Below are positions 9,233 through 17,459 of a DNA stretch of 64,000 nucleotides, piece by piece. This DNA comes from Mucilaginibacter_A sp050954285. GTDB taxonomy: Bacteria > Bacteroidota > Bacteroidia > Sphingobacteriales > Sphingobacteriaceae. The stretch covers positions 118,642 to 182,641 of the forward strand of contig JBPBPL010000012.1 in NCBI GenBank assembly GCA_050954285.1, in the 5' to 3' direction. Numbering within the stretch: position 1 is the first letter of the stretch; each line of letters starts with the position of its first letter. The notes under the pieces are model-generated. The model was not told where the DNA came from. It worked only from the letters and a program-made list of their open reading frames with translations, and ran no database searches. Made by a program: the position numbers and the translations under genes.

Positions 9233-9278
9233 TTAGTTTGATACTGTTTTTATGCCGATAAAAACAGTATCAAACTAA
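9233..9278. repeat. Inverted pair of dispersed motif (hairpin), GT type
   Basis: Two 21-base arms pair perfectly: 9233-9253 and 9258-9278, loop GCCG. The core is ATACTGTTTTTAT. The flanks TTAGTTTG and CAAACTAA also pair, although that flank is unique to this copy. It sits between lspA (3' end) and SIMPL (5' end), beside a conventional terminator. Confidence 0.9.
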
Positions 9279-9290
9279 CTTAAAAACAAA

Positions 9291-9313
9291 AAAGCCCGGA
9301 ACTTCCGGGCTTT
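9291..9313 (-). terminator. Rho-independent terminator of the ileS-lspA operon
   Basis: AAAGCCCGGAA pairs with TTCCGGGCTTT around a one-base centre. On the minus strand it is followed by a T-rich run. It lies about 33 bases after the lspA stop. Confidence 0.85.
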
Positions 9314-9345
9314 CAAAATATTTTTATTGATGAGCGTATTCCTGC

Positions 9346-9951
9346 TTATTCTTCCACAATTTCACTGTTCGGCTGCGGTTCTTCTTTAACATCTTCTTTA
9401 AAATACTTCTTTTGATTGAGTAAAATCAGCACCACACCAATCGAAATGGCAGCATCGGCAATATTAAAAACCGGCCTGAAAAAGATGTATTCTTCGCCGC
9501 CCCAAACCGGAACCCAGGAAGGAAAAATACCGGATAACAACGGAAAATAGAACATATCTACCACGCGGCCTTGCAGCAGCGGCGCATAATGATAAAGCTG
9601 ACCGTAAAAAGTAGAATCAATAATATTGCCTAATGCGCCGGCAAAAATCAGTGCAATGGTAATGATCAAGCCGCGATGATATTTATGCTGAATCAAATAA
9701 ACCAAGCCATACGCAATACCCGAAACGGCAATAATCCGGAATAAAGTCAGCGCATATTTGCCCGCTTCGCCACCTAGTTCCCAGCCAAAAGCCATCCCGT
9801 TATTTTCGGTATAATGCAAAAAGCCACGGTTTCCAAGCAGTTTAATTTCCTGCCCGAGGTACATGTTCGTGCGTACCCATGTTTTCAGAATCTGGTCTGC
9901 CAGCACAATAAACGCAGCAATTAAAAAAGGCCTGGTATAAGTAGCTTTCAT
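9346..9951 (-). CDS. lspA: Lipoprotein signal peptidase (SPase II)
   Basis: Inner-membrane aspartyl protease that removes signal peptides from prolipoproteins, acting upstream of lnt (2291) in the same pathway. The 201 residues contain four membrane segments and the two catalytic Asp residues in GNIIDSTFYG (about 108-117) and FNIADAAISIG (about 163-173). ADQILKTW near the N-terminus also fits. It starts one base after the stop of the DksA-like gene and shares the ileS operon. The charged C-terminal tail (KEDVKEEPQPNSEIVEE) is longer than in E. coli. Confidence 0.95.
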   Translation of the reverse strand: MKATYTRPFLIAAFIVLADQILKTWVRTNMYLGQEIKLLGNRGFLHYTENNGMAFGWELGGEAGKYALTLFRIIAVSGIAYGLVYLIQHKYHRGLIITIALIFAGALGNIIDSTFYGQLYHYAPLLQGRVVDMFYFPLLSGIFPSWVPVWGGEEYIFFRPVFNIADAAISIGVVLILLNQKKYFKEDVKEEPQPNSEIVEE

Positions 9952-10338
9952 TTAATACTGTTTCAGTTTGGCTTCCATGCTCAGCGTGGTGTGCGGTACG
10001 GCACGCAAACGTTCTTTCGGTATCAGTTTTCCGGTTTCGCGGCAAAGACCATAAGTACGGTTTTCAATCCGGCCCAAAGCCGCTTCCAGTTGCTCAATAA
10101 ATTTTTTCTGACGGGCAGCCAACTGATTAATCTGCTCTTTTTCCAGTGTTGCCGATCCGTCTTCCAGCGTTTTGTAAGTGCCCGAGGTATCATCCGTTCC
10201 GTTAGAATTCGGGCTGCTTAAAGAAGACGTTAAATTGTTTAGTTCCTGCTTGGCTATGCGGAGTTTTTCTAAAATCAGATCTTTAAATTCTTTTAGTTCA
10301 GCATCAGAGTACCTGTTTTTTTCTTTTTGTTCGTTCAT
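9952..10338 (-). CDS. TraR/DksA-type regulator with degenerate zinc finger
   Basis: 128 residues. An acidic helical N-terminal half (coiled-coil-like, about 10-90) is followed by RTYGLCRETGKLIPKERLRAVPHTTLS. This matches the DksA C-terminal zinc-finger region, but only one of the four metal cysteines remains; the others are replaced by Thr, Arg/Pro and His. This degeneration is seen in Bacteroidota relatives. DksA proteins bind the RNA polymerase secondary channel and modulate rRNA and stress transcription; the same role here is inferred. The start overlaps the ileS stop by 4 bases (ATGA), so the two are translationally coupled. Confidence 0.85.
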   Translation of the reverse strand: MNEQKEKNRYSDAELKEFKDLILEKLRIAKQELNNLTSSLSSPNSNGTDDTSGTYKTLEDGSATLEKEQINQLAARQKKFIEQLEAALGRIENRTYGLCRETGKLIPKERLRAVPHTTLSMEAKLKQY

Positions 10339-13300
10339 TCTGCTTTAGTTATTTCAATCAGTAAATCTTCTTCATTTATCGTTACTTTCTCACCTGCATT
10401 TAGCTGCGTATCCATAACCAAATTATCGGCCAAAATTTCGGCGCAAATATAGGATAAATTATTTCGTACCGCCTCTGTAACAAGAGGTTTCTCCTGGATG
10501 CGTACATTGATGCGATCTGTTACTTCCAAACCTTTGCTTTTGCGCATATTCTGGATGCGATTTATTAATTCCCGCGAAATGCCTTCCAGTCTAAGTTCTT
10601 CATTGATAGCTACATCCAATGCCACGGTTAGCTTGCCTAAAGTAGCAACCTGCCATCCCGGAACATCTTCTGCCGTAATTTCTACATCCGAAGAAAGTAT
10701 TAAATAAGGCGTTCCTGGCAGTGAAATTTGTCCATTTTGCTCCAGTTCGCTTATTTCTTCTGGGTTAAATCGGGCAATCGCTTCCGCAACCAGCTTCATA
10801 TCTTTCCCCACTTTTTTACCCAGCGTTTTAAAGTTCGGTTTGATTTTTTTGCTGATAAAAGAAGCATCATCCGTAATGTACTCGATATTTTTGATATTGG
10901 TTTCCGACAAGATCAAATCTTTCACCTGCTCTACTTGAAGCTGGAAATGCGGATTCAAAATCGGCAGTAAAATTTTGCTTAAAGGCTGGCGGACATTGAT
11001 ACTAACTTTCTTACGAAGTGAAAGCGTTAACGACGAAATATCCTGTGCCAGCTGCATCCGTTCTTCCAATTCTTTATCCACCAGATCAGGATGATAAGCC
11101 GGGAAATCTGCCAGATGCACCGATTCTACACTTTCTTTTTGAGTGATATTATTTAAATCGCTAAACAAACGCTCAGCAAAAAAAGGCGCGATTGGCGACA
11201 TCAGTTTAGAAATCGTAACCAAACAAGTGTACAAAGTTTGATAAGCAGAAAGTTTATCTGCACTGTAATCGCCTTTCCAAAAACGGCGGCGGCTCAACCG
11301 AACGTACCAGTTGCTTAAATGTGCATCCACAAAATCCTGAATAGCGCGTGCTGCTTTTGTCGGCTCAAAATCAGCATAAAAACCGTCCACTTCGGCGCTT
11401 AATGTGTTTAATAACGATAAAATCCAGCGGTCAATTTCCGGCCTGTTTTGTAGTTCAATATCTGCTTCCTGGTAATTGAAATTATCGATATTCGCATATA
11501 AAGCAAAGAAAGAATAGGTGTTGTAAAGCGTACCGAAAAACTTGCGGCGCACTTCATCCAAACCTTCCAGATTGAATTTCAGGTTATCCCAGGGCGATGC
11601 ATTGCTGATCATGTACCAGCGTGTAGCATCTGCGCCGTACTGATCCAACGTTTTGAACGGATCAACACCGTTGCCCAAACGCTTACTCATTTTGTTGCCG
11701 TTTTTATCCAGCACCAAACCGTTGGAAATCACGTTTTTATAAGCTACAGAATCCATCAGCATTACGGCGATGGCGTGCAGCGTAAAAAACCAGCCGCGCG
11801 TTTGATCAACACCTTCGGCAATAAAATCTGCCGGAAAAGAGTTTTCAAAAGCTTCTTTATTTTCGAATGGAAAATGATGTTGTGCGTAAGGCATGGCGCC
11901 GGAATCAAACCAGACATCAATTAAATCCGGTTCGCGGAACATTTTTTTGCCGGTTGCGGAGACCAGGATTACATCATCTACATAAGGACGGTGCAAATCG
12001 TTCAGCACAAAATTTGGTGGCATAAAAGAAGCATTGATAGATTTCTGAATTTCAGTTTTTAGATCAGCAATCGAACCAATACAGATTTCTTCCGAACCAT
12101 CTTCTGTTCGCCAAATCGGCAGTGGCGTTCCCCAATATCTTGAACGCGATAAATTCCAATCGACTAAATTTTCTAACCAATTACCAAATCTTCCGGTTCC
12201 GGTTGATTCCGGTTTCCAGTTGATGGTTTTATTCAGTTCCACCATCCGGTCTTTTACGGCCGTAGTTTTGATAAACCAGCTATCCAGCGGATAATATAAA
12301 ATTGGTTTATCGGTGCGCCAGCAATGCGGATAGCTGTGCTCGTATTTTTTTACGTCGAACGCTTTATTGTCTTCTTTTAATTTGATGGCAATGAGGACAT
12401 CCGTTGCTTTAAAAGCAGGCTCAGCGCGTTCGGCATCGCTGTAATATTCTTCCTTGACGAATTTTCCGGCAAAATCGGTTACTTCTGCAACAAACTTTCC
12501 CTGCTTATTTACCAACGGAACATCTTTGCCGTTTTCATCCTGCACCAAAACCGAAGGAACGCCGTTGGCTTTTGCTACGCGAAAATCATCCGCACCAAAG
12601 ATGGAAGCGGTATGCACGATTCCGGTTCCATCATCCGTCGTCACAAAATCTCCGGCAATTACGCGGAAAGCATTCTGCTCCAGGTCTTCGTTGGAAACGT
12701 AAGGCATCAACTGATGATAGCGCAAACCAACTAATTCTGCACCTTTAAACTCAGCAGCAATTTCCCAGGGAATAATTTTATCTCCTGATTTATAGTCGGT
12801 AAAAGAAGCGTTTTCACCTTCTTTTTTAAAATACTGGTTGATTAAATCTTTCGCTAAAACCACACTAACCGGCGCAAAAGTATAAGGATTGAAGGTGCGA
12901 ACTTTTAAATATGTGATGTTATCGCCAACGGCAAGCGCACAGTTGGAGGGCAAAGTCCAGGGCGTAGTCGTCCAGGCTAAAATCGTGGTATCTTCTGTTT
13001 CTTCTTCAAATAAAACCGGAATCAACGGATGAATCTGATTGTTAATTAAATGAAATTCTGCTGTAATGGAAGTATCTTTTACGTTGCGGTAACAGCCAGG
13101 CTGGTTCAGTTCGTGCGAACTTAAACCCGTTCCGGCAGCCGGCGAATACGGCTGAACGGTATAGCCTTTATACAGCAAACCTTTTTTATAAAACTCTTTT
13201 AAAATCCACCAAAGGGTTTCGATATACTCGTTTTTGTAGGTGATGTATGGATCTTCCAAATCAACCCAATAACCCATTTTCTCGGTCAAATCGTTCCAAA

Positions 13301-13688
13301 CATCAGTATATTTCATCACCTCCTTGCGGCAGGCAGCGTTGTAATCATCAATGGAAATTTTTTTGCCGATATCTTCTTTGGTAATTCCTAAAGCTTTTTC
13401 AACAGCAAGTTCTATCGGCAAACCGTGTGTATCCCAGCCGCCTTTGCGTTTAACCTGGTAACCTTTCAGCGTTTTATAACGGCAAAAAATATCTTTAATC
13501 GAGCGCGCCATTACATGGTGGATGCCTGGCATTCCGTTGGCTGAAGGCGGACCTTCGTAAAAAGTGTAGGGTTTATCTGCGGGGCGACTGCTGATACTTT
13601 TCTCGAAAATGTGATTTTGCTTCCAAAACTCCAGCACTTCGTTACCAATTTCCGACAGGTTAAGCTGCTTATATTCCTTGTACATCAA
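10335..13688 (-). CDS. ileS: Isoleucine--tRNA ligase
   Basis: 1117-residue class I aminoacyl-tRNA synthetase. The HIGH-type motif reads GMPGIHH (about 52-58) and the KMSKR loop is intact (NGNKMSKRLG, about 676-685). A large editing domain lies between them and a tRNA-binding domain follows. The length and the long C-terminal domain resemble the eukaryote-like IleRS subtype that often carries mupirocin tolerance; subtype and tolerance are inferred. First gene of an ileS, DksA-like, lspA operon. Two exact dispersed motifs (10855-10867 and 12022-12034) and one near copy (about 12799) are encoded in-frame as Ala-Ser-Phe. Confidence 0.97.
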   Translation of the reverse strand: MMYKEYKQLNLSEIGNEVLEFWKQNHIFEKSISSRPADKPYTFYEGPPSANGMPGIHHVMARSIKDIFCRYKTLKGYQVKRKGGWDTHGLPIELAVEKALGITKEDIGKKISIDDYNAACRKEVMKYTDVWNDLTEKMGYWVDLEDPYITYKNEYIETLWWILKEFYKKGLLYKGYTVQPYSPAAGTGLSSHELNQPGCYRNVKDTSITAEFHLINNQIHPLIPVLFEEETEDTTILAWTTTPWTLPSNCALAVGDNITYLKVRTFNPYTFAPVSVVLAKDLINQYFKKEGENASFTDYKSGDKIIPWEIAAEFKGAELVGLRYHQLMPYVSNEDLEQNAFRVIAGDFVTTDDGTGIVHTASIFGADDFRVAKANGVPSVLVQDENGKDVPLVNKQGKFVAEVTDFAGKFVKEEYYSDAERAEPAFKATDVLIAIKLKEDNKAFDVKKYEHSYPHCWRTDKPILYYPLDSWFIKTTAVKDRMVELNKTINWKPESTGTGRFGNWLENLVDWNLSRSRYWGTPLPIWRTEDGSEEICIGSIADLKTEIQKSINASFMPPNFVLNDLHRPYVDDVILVSATGKKMFREPDLIDVWFDSGAMPYAQHHFPFENKEAFENSFPADFIAEGVDQTRGWFFTLHAIAVMLMDSVAYKNVISNGLVLDKNGNKMSKRLGNGVDPFKTLDQYGADATRWYMISNASPWDNLKFNLEGLDEVRRKFFGTLYNTYSFFALYANIDNFNYQEADIELQNRPEIDRWILSLLNTLSAEVDGFYADFEPTKAARAIQDFVDAHLSNWYVRLSRRRFWKGDYSADKLSAYQTLYTCLVTISKLMSPIAPFFAERLFSDLNNITQKESVESVHLADFPAYHPDLVDKELEERMQLAQDISSLTLSLRKKVSINVRQPLSKILLPILNPHFQLQVEQVKDLILSETNIKNIEYITDDASFISKKIKPNFKTLGKKVGKDMKLVAEAIARFNPEEISELEQNGQISLPGTPYLILSSDVEITAEDVPGWQVATLGKLTVALDVAINEELRLEGISRELINRIQNMRKSKGLEVTDRINVRIQEKPLVTEAVRNNLSYICAEILADNLVMDTQLNAGEKVTINEEDLLIEITKAE

Positions 13689-13782
13689 TACGTTTACCTC
13701 AATTTTAAGAGGTGCAAAAATAAGGTTTTAAGCTGAAATTTTGATCGTTTGGAGCAAAAACAAATTGTTGCGATTTTGTAAT

Positions 13783-13849
13783 GCGATGCTGTTTTTATCG
13801 ATCCAAAATCAATGCCGTACCAATTTTATGCCGATAAAAACAGCATCGC
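13783..13849. repeat. Inverted pair of dispersed motif, GT type
   Basis: GCGATGCTGTTTTTATCG (13783-13800) and its exact complement (13832-13849) flank a 31-base loop in the divergent ileS/recO spacer. The GCG/CGC outer flanks pair as well. It could form a cruciform or an mRNA leader hairpin for either gene. Confidence 0.88.
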
Positions 13850-13888
13850 GGTTTCTTCGGATCAGCAGGAAAGTTTTAGTTTAGACGG

Positions 13889-14614
13889 ATGTTACACAAA
13901 ACCCGCGGCATCGTTTTCAAAACCACCGATTACAGCGAAAGCAGCGTGATTGTACAGGTTTTTACGGAGAAATTCGGACTGCAAGCTTACCTTATCAACG
14001 GCGTAAAAAAGCCGCGCGCCAAAATCAGCCGCAACATGCTGCAGCCGCTGCATTTGCTGGAAATGGTGGTTTATCATAAACCAAACGGCAATATCCAGCG
14101 CGTAGCCGAACTGCGGAATGTGCCGGTTCTAACCGAAATTCCGTATGATGTAGTGAAAACCTCGCTGGTTATTTTTTTGAATGAAGTGATTTATAAAGCT
14201 ATCCGTCAGCAGGAAACTGATGAGAACCTGTTTAATTTTATTTTTTATTCGATTGAATGGCTGGATCATCAGGAAACCGGTTTAGCTAATTTCCATTTGC
14301 TGTTTATGGTGCAACTGAGCCGTTATCTGGGTTTTCATCCCGAAAGAAATACTGCAGAAACAGTATCATATTTTGATTTGAAAGATGGTTTGTTCCTGTC
14401 CAAACGGCCGGAACATAACCTGTACCTGTCACCGCCGTACACACAATATTTTAATTTGCTGATTGGAAAAAACCTGGAAGATTTACCCGAAATACGGATA
14501 CCAAACGATATACGGCGGTTTTTATTAGACCGATTGCTGGAGTATTATGCCTTGCACATTGATGGTTTTGGGCAAATCCGCTCGCACGAGGTATTGGAAG
14601 AAGTGCTTGGGTAG
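13889..14614 (+). CDS. recO: DNA repair protein RecO
   Basis: 241 residues, close to the usual length. The N-terminal OB-fold is recognisable from TRGIVFKTTDYSESSVIVQVFTE, followed by the helical C-terminal domain. RecO loads RecA on SSB-coated single strands with RecR in gap repair. No zinc-finger cysteines are visible, unlike some RecO proteins. It reads divergently from ileS across a motif hairpin and is followed by the tRNA-Val gene. No obvious Shine-Dalgarno sequence precedes the ATG. Confidence 0.92.
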   Translation: MLHKTRGIVFKTTDYSESSVIVQVFTEKFGLQAYLINGVKKPRAKISRNMLQPLHLLEMVVYHKPNGNIQRVAELRNVPVLTEIPYDVVKTSLVIFLNEVIYKAIRQQETDENLFNFIFYSIEWLDHQETGLANFHLLFMVQLSRYLGFHPERNTAETVSYFDLKDGLFLSKRPEHNLYLSPPYTQYFNLLIGKNLEDLPEIRIPNDIRRFLLDRLLEYYALHIDGFGQIRSHEVLEEVLG

Positions 14615-14706
14615 CATTAATAATGAAGTCTCGAAATCAAATCTTCATTAAAAACACCTGATAAACAAAGCATTAAATAATCATCCTAAAAAATCTGAAA
14701 ATTTAT

Positions 14707-14737
14707 TTTGCATAAATAAATTTCACTTCTATATTTG
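14707..14737 (+). promoter_or_regulatory. Promoter of tRNA-Val
   Basis: TTTG at 14707-14710 (-33 type) and TATATTTG at 14730-14737 (-7 type, TAnnTTTG) are 19 bases apart and end 16 bases before the tRNA. This is the clearest Bacteroidota promoter in the window. Confidence 0.75.
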
Positions 14738-14753
14738 CAGTCCCAAACAGCAA

Positions 14754-14828
14754 GGGAGATTAGCTCAGCTGGTTCAGAGCATCTGCCTTACAAGCAGAGG
14801 GTCACTGGTTCGAACCCAGTATCTCCCA
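14754..14828 (+). tRNA. tRNA-Val (anticodon TAC)
   Basis: Complete cloverleaf: acceptor arms GGGAGAT and ATCTCCC with discriminator A at 14828; D-loop AGCTCAGCTGGTTCAGAGC; anticodon stem TCTGC/GCAGA around loop CTTACAA, giving anticodon TAC; T-loop GGTTCGAACCC. No CCA is encoded. A promoter lies just upstream and a terminator just downstream, so it is a single-gene unit. Confidence 0.97.
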
Positions 14829-14831
14829 CAC

Positions 14832-14860
14832 GCCTCTAATTAATAATTAGAGGCTTTTTT
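14832..14860 (+). terminator. Terminator of tRNA-Val
   Basis: GCCTCTAATTA and TAATTAGAGGC pair around one base (14832-14854), followed by six T residues. Confidence 0.88.
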
Positions 14861-14954
14861 GTGCCTAATTATTTCGTCCTCTTATATAAATGGTTTAAAA
14901 TTAAGTTGCTATAAAGTAGTGATCTGAAAACTTGTGTAACCCGCATAACGGTAA

Positions 14955-15107
14955 ATTTTAGCGCAAGTTGTATATCAACGGCAATGGTCAACTGATGTTT
15001 TCAGAAATCTGGCGGCTTATCAAATTATTCAGGCCAATTCTGCAGTTATTAATGGTGATTTTATACTGAGGTTGCCTCCGCTTGCTGTGGTATATGTGTT
15101 GGGATAG
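14955..15107 (+). pseudogene. Possible 3' remnant of a glycosidase gene
   Basis: In the roughly 360-base gap after the tRNA, one frame open from 14955 to a TAG at 15105 ends in NSAVINGDFILRLPPLAVVYVLG. That resembles the C-terminal beta-strand tail (LPxxSVxTxV) of GH30 and related glycosidases. It has no start codon context or upstream domain. It lies just ahead of a GH3 beta-glucosidase, and GH30 and GH3 genes are often neighbours in Bacteroidota. I read it as a decayed glycosidase end. The resemblance is weak and could be chance. The rest of the gap holds only motif copies. Confidence 0.28.
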
Positions 15108-15147
15108 GGAGGAGAAGTAATCTTCCAGTTTTAGATTTTAAACACTC

Positions 15148-15226
15148 TGCTTCTTTTATCGGCATAAAAACAGTAACGTTGAAGCTGCTTTAAACAACAC
15201 AGGTTTTAGGCCGATAAAAGAAGTAT
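15148..15226. repeat. Triple motif cluster before the GH3 gene
   Basis: Three copies: TGCTTCTTTTATC (15148-15160), an inverted GT-type ATAAAAACAGTAA (15164-15176) and GATAAAAGAAGTAT (15213-15226). Copies 1 and 3 pair over CTTCTTTTATCGGC / GCCGATAAAAGAAG. Copy 3 has the CCTAAAA tail on its minus strand. Confidence 0.85.
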
Positions 15227-15245
15227 GACCATCCGGACAAATTAT

Positions 15246-17450
15246 ATGAATACAAAAAAATACCTTGCTTTTGCTGTCCTGTTTGTATGTGGTAACCAGT
15301 TGCGCGCGCAAACGCTGTACAATGCGGCTACTGAAACTAAAATTACAAGCCTGATTAAGCAGATGACTTTGCAGGAAAAAGTGGCCATGATTCATGCCAG
15401 TTCTTCCTTCACTTCGGGCGGCGTAAAACGGTTGGGCATCCCCGAAATGGTTACTTCTGATGGCCCTCATGGTGTTCGGGTAGAGCATGGCCGCGGCTGG
15501 ACGGAACTCACCAACGTAAACGATGCCGGAACTTACCTGCCAACCGGCAATACGCTGGCAGCTACCTGGAACCCGGCTTTGGGTTACGAATTTGGAACCG
15601 TCCTCGGCAGTGAAGCCAATTTTCGTGGCAAAGACGTGATTTTGGGTCCGGGCATCAACATTATCCGCAGTCCGCTAAATGGCCGTAATTTTGAATATTT
15701 AAGTGAAGATCCGTACCTGATTGCCAAAATGGCCGTTGGTTACATTCAGGGCGTGCAATCTCAGGGCGTATCTGCCTGTGTAAAACATTTTGCGGCTAAT
15801 AATGAAGAAGCGGACCGCGGCACGGTAAGCGTAATGATGAACGAGCGCGCCCTGCGGGAAATTTATCTGCCCGGTTTTAAAGCTGCCGTTACAGAAGGCC
15901 GGGTAAATACGCTGATGGGTTCGTACAATAAGTTTCGCGGTCAGTTTGCTACGCACAACCGCTACCTCATCCATGATATATTAAAAGGCGAATGGGAATT
16001 TAAAGGCTTGGTAATGAGCGATTGGGGATCTGTGCACAATACTTTGGAAGCCATTAATAATGGCACGGATATGGAAATGGGTACCGATTTGATGCTGATG
16101 TACAGCAACGTATCCCAAACTACGGGCAGCTCATCAACCATTCAAAAAAATATTTATGATCGTTTTTTTATGGCTGATTCAGCCATTATCGCTGTAAAAA
16201 ATGGTACGGTAAAAGAAGCATTGATTGATGATAAAGTGCGCCGGATTTTGCGTGTAATGTATGCTACGCACATGCTCGGCAGTAAACGCCAGCCCGGAGC
16301 ATACAACACGGCCGATCACCAGAAAACAGCTTTAAAAGTAGCCGAAGAAGGCATTGTTTTGCTAAAAAACGAAGGTAATCTGCTTCCGCTAAATCAAACT
16401 AAAATTAAAACCATTGCGGTAATTGGTGAAAATGCAAGTCGCGAAAACTCGATGGGCGGCGGCAGTTCTCAGGTAAAAGCCAAGTACGAAATTACGCCGT
16501 TGCAAGGCATCAAAAATTTGCTGGGCAGCAAGGCCAGTATCACTTATGCACAAGGTTATAAAATTGCTAAAAACCAGCAAGCTGATCCGCAGATGATTGC
16601 ACAGGCTGTTGCCGCCGCTTCTTCTGCAGACGCGGCAGTTATTTTCTGCGGATGGACGCATGGTTACGATTACAGCAAGTGGGACGATAACGCTTATGAT
16701 GCCGAAGGTGTGGACAAACCGAACATGAACATGCCTTTTGGTCAGGATGAATTGATTAAAGCGGTGCTGAAAGCCAATCCGAAAACTATAGTGGTTTTGA
16801 TGGGCGGCGGCCCGATTGATGTTTCGGCCTGGATTAACAATGCGGATGCTGTTTTGGAGGGCTGGTATCCGGGTATGGAAGGCGGCAACGCTTTGGCTAA
16901 AGTTATTTTTGGCGAGGTAAATCCGTCTGGAAAATTACCCATGACTTTCCCCAAAAAATTGGAAGATTCTCCGGCGCATAAACTGGGCGAATTTCATGGC
17001 ACAAACGGTGTAGTGCATTATAATGAAGGTTTATTTGTGGGCTACCGTTATTTTGATACTTATAAAGTAGAGCCGCAATTTGCTTTCGGGCATGGCTTAT
17101 CCTACACCAAATTTGATTATGGTAATCTTTCCGTACAGGCCGGAAAAAACCAGGCAACCGTAAAACTCACCCTTAAAAACAGTGGCAGCAGGGCAGGTGC
17201 AGAAGTAGTTCAGATCTATGTAAAACAGGAAAAATCAACTTTACCACGACCAGAAAAAGAGTTAAAAGCTTTTCAAAAAGTGTTTTTACAGCCCGGCGAA
17301 TCCAAAATGGTGGAGCTGATTTTGAAAGCCGATGCTTTTCAATATTACAACGATCAGCAAAACAAATGGGTGCTGGAGCCTGGCCAATTTACTATTATGG
17401 CTGGCAGTTCATCCGCAGATATCCGCAGCAAACAAAAAATTACCTTGTAA
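15246..17450 (+). CDS. bglX: GH3 beta-glucosidase, secreted
   Basis: About 734 residues from ATG 15246. The start is chosen because MNTKKYLAFAVLFVCGNQLRAQ is a good signal peptide; an ATG at 15225 would add seven residues and overlaps a motif copy. GH3 N-terminal barrel with the nucleophile region GLVMSDWGSV (Asp about 257), the alpha/beta sandwich domain from about 370, and a C-terminal fibronectin type III-like domain (about 610-730). It hydrolyses beta-linked glucose oligosaccharides in the periplasm; BglX-like by length and architecture, exact substrate unknown. The next gene starts 7 bases after its stop. A motif copy (16209-16221) encodes VKEA. Confidence 0.9.
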   Translation: MNTKKYLAFAVLFVCGNQLRAQTLYNAATETKITSLIKQMTLQEKVAMIHASSSFTSGGVKRLGIPEMVTSDGPHGVRVEHGRGWTELTNVNDAGTYLPTGNTLAATWNPALGYEFGTVLGSEANFRGKDVILGPGINIIRSPLNGRNFEYLSEDPYLIAKMAVGYIQGVQSQGVSACVKHFAANNEEADRGTVSVMMNERALREIYLPGFKAAVTEGRVNTLMGSYNKFRGQFATHNRYLIHDILKGEWEFKGLVMSDWGSVHNTLEAINNGTDMEMGTDLMLMYSNVSQTTGSSSTIQKNIYDRFFMADSAIIAVKNGTVKEALIDDKVRRILRVMYATHMLGSKRQPGAYNTADHQKTALKVAEEGIVLLKNEGNLLPLNQTKIKTIAVIGENASRENSMGGGSSQVKAKYEITPLQGIKNLLGSKASITYAQGYKIAKNQQADPQMIAQAVAAASSADAAVIFCGWTHGYDYSKWDDNAYDAEGVDKPNMNMPFGQDELIKAVLKANPKTIVVLMGGGPIDVSAWINNADAVLEGWYPGMEGGNALAKVIFGEVNPSGKLPMTFPKKLEDSPAHKLGEFHGTNGVVHYNEGLFVGYRYFDTYKVEPQFAFGHGLSYTKFDYGNLSVQAGKNQATVKLTLKNSGSRAGAEVVQIYVKQEKSTLPRPEKELKAFQKVFLQPGESKMVELILKADAFQYYNDQQNKWVLEPGQFTIMAGSSSADIRSKQKITL

Positions 17451-17459
17451 AAACAGTAT
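17447..17459 (+). repeat. Dispersed motif, GT type, across a stop/start junction
   Basis: GTAAAAACAGTAT spans the GH3 stop codon (TAA 17448-17450) and supplies the first bases of the ATG at 17458, so the whole intergenic junction is the motif. Confidence 0.8.
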
